A stretch of 64,000 bases of DNA from Coccinella septempunctata (lineage: Eukaryota; Arthropoda; Insecta; Coleoptera; Coccinellidae). This document shows positions 58,316 to 64,000 of this stretch, piece after piece. How positions within the stretch are numbered: the stretch's first letter is position 1; every line of letters begins with the position of its first letter. Where the stretch lies: assembly GCF_907165205.1 (NCBI RefSeq), contig NC_058196.1, positions 5,560,501-5,624,500 of the forward strand. The letters are read 5' to 3'. The notes below the pieces were generated by a model. The model was not told the origin of the DNA. It made no database searches and was given only the letters and a program-made list of their open reading frames with translations. Position numbers and translations under genes: made by a program.

Positions 58316-61300
58316 AAGTGATTCCTCAGGATGCTTGATTTCCTGAGGACATGTTTGTTGATTGCTCTCTTAAGATGAGGCGTTAAGTGTTATTTACTTT
58401 CCTTCAGGATGATCAAATTGATTTGTATTATTACCTATACATATATTTTATCGTATATTGGTATATATAAGGTGAATTTGATAATTTGCCATCATCATCA
58501 GTTTCTCGCATTTCAAATAGTAAGATTTTTTTACTCGAGATCTTCATAGTAACAAGATATCCCCGGAAATATCCTTCAGGAACTCGAGCCTATTGCCCTT
58601 TCATATACATTTCCATAACATAAATATCAATTTTGATATTCGCTCCATTACAAACATGCCAGTATAAATATATGACATATGGCAAACGTAAATTCCGATA
58701 TTTTATGGTAACAGTTTCCACCCTGGAAAATAATATTATTTAATGTAAGGGGGAAATATTAAAAGTCGTAATCCCAAGCGCGCAACCATTACATGATCAA
58801 ATACGAATAAAAAAGCAGCCAATATCAGTGTGATACCAATTTTAAATAAACGAGGTGGTGGTTTTGGTATCACATCTCATTTTTGCACACAACCAGAAAT
58901 GACAGTCACAGATAATCGGTACCGAAATGCCCCTGAATATTACTACCGCATATTTGTCCGAAAAATTTGAATTTCGATATATCCATTAAAAATTGAAAGG
59001 CTTTATCAATGAGTTAAAGTGTATAATCTAGTTATCAGATATTTTTATTAACGAAGCTTTATGTATAAAATAACAACATTTTATCAATATTCCCTTTTTT
59101 ATACATACCCGCTCACTGATTTTGTTGAAAGTGATTGATGAATATTAATGATCATTTTTGCCAGTCTATAACAAAACTAATTTTTTGATAATAAATGACT
59201 GTCAAATTGAAATTACAGCAAAAATGAGCCACGGTTTTTATTTTGGTTCATTTAAATCAACAAATTATTCAGAAATATGATAGGTTGCCAATGGTACATA
59301 TTCTTTGTTTGGATATGGATTTTTTAGAGAGATGTATGCGTCACATATGTTTCATTTTTATCTTGCATTTGCGAAATGAAACCAGGAGACGACATGATGG
59401 TCCTATTAGAACACACATGTTCTGCAATTCTGCAATCCGTGAACTATTTATGAATTTCTCTTTTTTTAATGTTATTTTTATGTTCGCGCTCCTTTATTTC
59501 TACACGGTTCATCTGTATAAGTTTCACCACAAATACAGGGAATGTTGGAAATTGAATTCTTGATTTTGGTTTATCATTCAATGGTTTAGTTTTGTCAGTA
59601 TAGAATCATTCTCATTTTGAAAACAGTTTTCATGTTGGATTTGGTACCAATTCTTCTCATTTTTCCGAAAGGCCATCAACAAAGAATGACGTTAAATAAA
59701 TTCAGTTGTCCCTGACGATTTCTTGGTTGTTTCTGATCATTATTATTTTGTTAGATATTTTTTGTTCTAAATTCAATATTGTTTTCCCTATGAAATCTGC
59801 TTGGTATTGATTATTTCTGAGAAATTTCAATGAACTCAATTTCATCATTTTTAATTTCGGGTGTAGACGAAGTTTCACCATAAAGTTCCATTTTTCGTTC
59901 ATTGTCAGGCAACAATTTTTTCCATCTGATTTGCTACACAAAAATTGGAGCCAGAATTTACGAAGGAGCAATATTTTAATTCTGTTACTGATTTTTTTTC
60001 AGAAACTGGGAGTGTAAACTCTAAAGAATTTCAGAAGATTTATTTCAATTGTTTACAATCAAGAAATTATTCAGAAATATGATGGACCTCCTATGGTACA
60101 TAATTTGTTTGAATAAGAATTTGTATGTTAATTGAGGCTTGAGATTTTTATTTTAATTTTGCAATAAACTTAGTATTCAGAAAAATGAAAGACTGCCTAT
60201 GATATCAATATTTCGTTCAAATATGAATTCAAATGAAAGAAACATATGCTTCACATTATTTTCATTTTTATTTACCATCTTCAACATTCTGAACTTCCCC
60301 AAACCCCAAGCTAGAGCCTCGAATGCTGGAATGCAGTAAGAACAGTATCGCACATTCACTGCTATCACATTGAGAAATTTGAATTGATGTGGACGATAAT
60401 TGATGGAAATCCATGATTCAACTTGAAACAGGTTATACGATTTCAACGAAATGAATTTTCGAACCATGAAAATTGTTTCTTTCAGTTTACCTCAACACAC
60501 CTGAAGATGCTATTGTGATAGCTGATTAGGTGTCGTGGTTTGAAAACTCATTTTGTGAAAATCGTATAATCTATTGATAAAATTCCAGTTGCGGCATTAT
60601 TTCTAACAAGAAATACTTTGATTGGAGTTGAATGAATTCTTCCATCTTTACCAAGAAATCAAGTCTGGGTGATATTCCTTTCCATGATGAAGAGAACGCA
60701 CTGGGATGGGAACAGAAGAAAATCTAACAGAGACAAAAATCTCCCCCCCCTTACGGACACTGTGACTAGAAGGGCGTTAAATTTTTCCATTATTTCGATT
60801 TCCACTCCGCCACACTGAGTGATCCCCAGTACTCAACAAGACGCCTGGGGACAAAACGAAATTAGCTTGGCTACAGAAGGAACAATCAGGATTTTTTCAA
60901 CTCAAATTCGTCATCAGAATTTATGTCTGAAAACGGAACAAGTAATTGAAAAATCGAAGAAATAGCAATGTACCTACCGAAGGTAACATCACAAAAAGTA
61001 CAGGGTACGTTATCGAAATGCACGCATATTTTGGATTTCCCACAGCTCTTAAAATAAAATTCTTTGATTCCGCAAATTTTCGAAACAGTTTATATCGGAC
61101 AAAAAATCGATGTCATGAATTATCGACAGCAAAACCTACAAAAGTAGCTTTATCGTCGAAATGACGAAATATCCTTGAAATAATTTCAGGATATGCACAC
61201 ATTCAAAGCTCTTCATGCAAAAAGATGCACAGTTTCTTCCTCTATTTTTTTTTTTTGGAATTTGAGAAAGAAATCATATGCGACTTCGATTGGAATTTAC

Positions 61301-62637
61301 CAATATGCACTTGAATAGGAACGATCTACGGAGGTCACAATTCTTCACAGATGAGTCAATATACGGACGGTTTTCGGATTGTGAATAGACCCATCCTCTG
61401 GTGACCACAAATCGCTGATCGGTTCCTAAAGTTCATGCGTTCATAGGTGGTACAGTAACCATGAAGGTAGTAATATTAATATGTCAATACTCAATGGTGG
61501 TAGGTACATTTTAATGTGTTCCTTTCAAGAATATATACGGCAATGCACTTTTCAACGTGGAGAAATGTGCAAGATAAATTTTTCCAACGATCATTTTACA
61601 AGGTCATATGAACAATTATCTGCATATTAAGAATATTGGGGTTTCAAAAATGGGGATCAGTCAGAACCATAGGTACATTATGAACAGAATAGTTTTCAAG
61701 ATACAAGCTTGGTGGAATTCACTTTTATCAAGTCAAGGAAAGCCAAACGTTCACCGGCAGTCTCACTTGATAGTTTAGGCATGAATACAGTACAGTACAC
61801 TGTCCGTGAAGATTTACTAACGAATGCAAACAAAATTTTTTTCATTTTCGAAAAAGTGAGTGCTAACTTCACGGACACTACTGTACATTTCTTTGGAACA
61901 CAAGGTATTGTGGTATTTTCCAATCGGTCCATAAACTGTTAACTGACTTACATGAGCGACATCAAAACAGGTATCGTGATTGAATAACTCATGCTCGTGA
62001 AAACCGTGTACCTAATTCAGTTTTTAGTTTAATTATGGCTTTTCATGGTCCACATCGATTCATTACCTCCAGGTATATTTTTTTTAGTAGAAAAAACATC
62101 AGAGTATGATAAATACGCCAATCTCAGCATATGAATCCTAGAAAATTGATGAAGGAAAATATTATCAATCTAAAGAAGAAATACATGCTTCATGAAATAC
62201 AATAGGTATATATTTCAGAATTGAAATAGTCATTCTTACAACAAGTGTGGAAAGTGATAGGTACTTTTCCGCAAGAGACTTCAGTTCCTCAAGTTGTCCA
62301 GTGCGGAAAAGGCACTGTTGTAAACAACCTTATTTTATTTTGTTTACTTTAATGTAAATTTCGGGTTCATTTCACATGCAAAATGCTCCTTTTTTTTTGT
62401 GGACCGAAGCAGGTGTTGCGATACGCAAGGCCAGCTATCAACGGCTTTTGCGATTTAAAATGACAAAAAAACTTCCGTCAGTTATCGCTGGTTGTGAAAT
62501 TTTCTAAAGTGGACGAAAAACTGAGTCTGCAGTGCATGGTGAGAGCGCTCTCAAGGATTACGACACCATAAACTGGGTGAGTCCACGAAAATAAAGAGCA
62601 TTTCGTTGACAAAATTGTTTTCATAATTTATTAAAAT
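58316..62637. other. 4.3 kb without recognisable genes
   Basis: AT-rich. Three loosely similar stretches (59264, 60069 and 60174; ATTCAGAAATATGATRG..., CCWATGGTACATA) may be old duplicates. Inverted pairs GTACAGTA...GTCCGTGAAG (61788-61812) with CTTCACGGAC...GTAC (61869-61888), and CTTTTCCGCA (62264-62273) with TGCGGAAAAG (62302-62311), could form hairpins. No ORF shows a family signature. Confidence 0.45.
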
Positions 62638-63502
62638 ACAGGGTGTTCCTAAATTGAACGTACAAACGAAAAGAGGAGATTCCTTGTGACTTTAAGAAAA
62701 AAATGTCCCATAAACATGGGGTCGCAAACGTTTCGTTTTCGAGATACAGAGTGTTGAAGTTTGAATTTTTTTCAAGTTTTTTTCTCATAGTATCTACACT
62801 TCACAAGATATTCAACTGAAATTCGGCATAGATATTACATTTTAGAGTTCTCACCACGTGACATGGCAATTTCGATAGAAGATCTACAGGGTGATATTTT
62901 TTTTCTGGAACACTGTCACCTGTTCTTCTGCAGAACTTTTTTTTGGTGAGCAACTGTTAATTTGAAGAAATGTAAAAAGAAGCTTTGTTTTTATACTATA
63001 CTTTTCGGTCTCTTGTAGTTTTGTCGTATCTACCAACGATTTCGAGAAAAAAAATTTGAACGATTCTCTCGAAATCCTCGTGAAAATCCAAATTATGATG
63101 GGAAAGCCACTTTGTAAGCTGTGGTGAATGAATTCAGTGTCAGTTTTTGTGGAAATTTTCCTGATCTGTAGCGATGATTCATAAAGATTCGATAAACTCG
63201 TATAATCAACACAAAAAAAAAGTTCTGCAGAAGAACAGGTGGCAGTGTTCCAGAATAAATATCACCCTGTAGATCTTCTATCGAAATTGCCATGTCACGT
63301 GGTGAGAACTCTAAAATGTAATATTTATGCCAAATTTCAGTTGAATATCTTGTGAAGTATAGATACTATGAGAAAAAACTTCAACACTCTGTATCTCGAA
63401 AACGAAACGTTTGCGACCCCATGTTTATGGGACTTTTTTTTCTAAAACTCACTTAAGGAATCTCCCCTTTTCGTTTGTACGTTCAATTTAGGAACACTCT
63501 GG
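62638..63502. mobile_element. Foldback DNA element with arms of about 300 bp
   Basis: Arms 62638-62945 and 63212-63502 are inverted copies with scattered differences and short indels; a 266-bp unique spacer separates them. The left outer end is ACAGGGTGTTCCTAAATTGA; the right end has mutated to ...GGAACACTCTGG. Within each arm a second CAGGGTGATATTT motif occurs near 62887 and 63267. No coding region. It resembles the foldback at 29418-30752 in its ACAGGGTG end and design but not in sequence. Confidence 0.85.
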
Positions 63503-64000
63503 GCCTGTTTCGATATTGCTGCTAGTACTGGCCCGCAATCGAATAACAATAGAACTCGAACGACTGGGCCAATAGGCATCGTTTCTGAAATACTGACAGT
63601 ACTGTTCAGGAATATCGGAACAGACGGCCTGTATAATAAAGGTTTTTGAATCAAGGTCCTTCGAAAAAGTCTGTTTACGACAGGCACTTTCCATATGAGT
63701 TGGGAACAATATTTATCCTACTAGCGTAAATTAAAGTATTACGTTGTAGAATCAGCCGCATAGAGAAAAGTTTGGATTTTATAATTGGCACATAGTTACA
63801 TGCCAAAATTTTATGATTGATGCAACTCTTTAATATTTGCGTGCGAGAAAACCCGCACGCATATGCGTACTTTTTTTCCGCTGGATTTTGAAAAAGTACT
63901 ACTTTCCAAACGTCAATGCGTGTGGAAAGTAATACTTTCGAAACGCTATTAGGAAAAATATTAAACGGTTTCTTTACTGCAGCCGTCCAAAAGTCTCGTT
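63503..64000. other. No gene recognised
   Basis: A short hairpin TGCGTGCG / CGCACGCA lies at 63838-63861. Otherwise featureless to the window end. Confidence 0.5.

Overview
The window looks like AT-rich arthropod, most likely insect, nuclear DNA. The grounds are the mix of elements: R4-clade, Jockey/CR1-group and Penelope retroelements beside P-like (THAP), Harbinger and mariner DNA transposons, small spliceosomal introns, and no bacterial gene order. A beetle or related insect is a guess I cannot confirm. I found no host gene I would defend. Nearly every recognisable coding stretch belongs to a mobile element, and most are broken.

Layout. Positions 1-7.3 kb: a small TA-flanked MITE (1.76 kb), an unidentified coding-like relic (2.5-2.9 kb), a hammerhead-like repeat (4.3 kb), three LINE fragments (5.8-7.1 kb) and a 5S rRNA-like fragment. 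Positions 7.3-11.5 kb: a (TA)n microsatellite holding an apparently intact R4/Dong-clade retrotransposon (one ORF, 1062 codons from the first ATG) and two more R4-type 3' ends, each bordered by TA repeats. Positions 11.7-18.9 kb: a second hammerhead-like repeat, a mariner relic, and a Penelope-like element with an inverted 292-bp internal duplicate at its 5' side. Positions 21-27.4 kb: decayed LINEs, a 5'-truncated R4/R2-type fragment with a 13-bp target duplication, and a 641-bp Harbinger derivative inserted inside a LINE ORF.

Positions 29.4-36.6 kb: two foldback elements, LINE and RNase H scraps, a mariner-type MITE nested in an older repeat, and a Penelope relic. Positions 37.8-48.1 kb: two related P-like THAP elements; the second carries a 40-bp TIR-only insertion with its own near-perfect 8-bp duplication. 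Between the two lies a near-complete Jockey/CR1-group LINE with a long open ORF2 on the minus strand. Positions 48.3-50 kb: a long-TIR transposon with repeated GACTGAC motifs and an uncharacterised ORF. Positions 50.5-58.3 kb: LINE, mariner and Penelope fragments. Positions 58.3-64 kb: mostly featureless, plus one long-TIR foldback element.

The genes do not form a pathway. The logic is nesting: elements land in microsatellites or in older elements, and the duplications they leave allow insertion order to be read. The items best worth following are the TA-associated R4 cluster, the P-like family with its TIR-only derivative, the hammerhead-bearing repeat family, and the long-TIR element at 48.3-50 kb.
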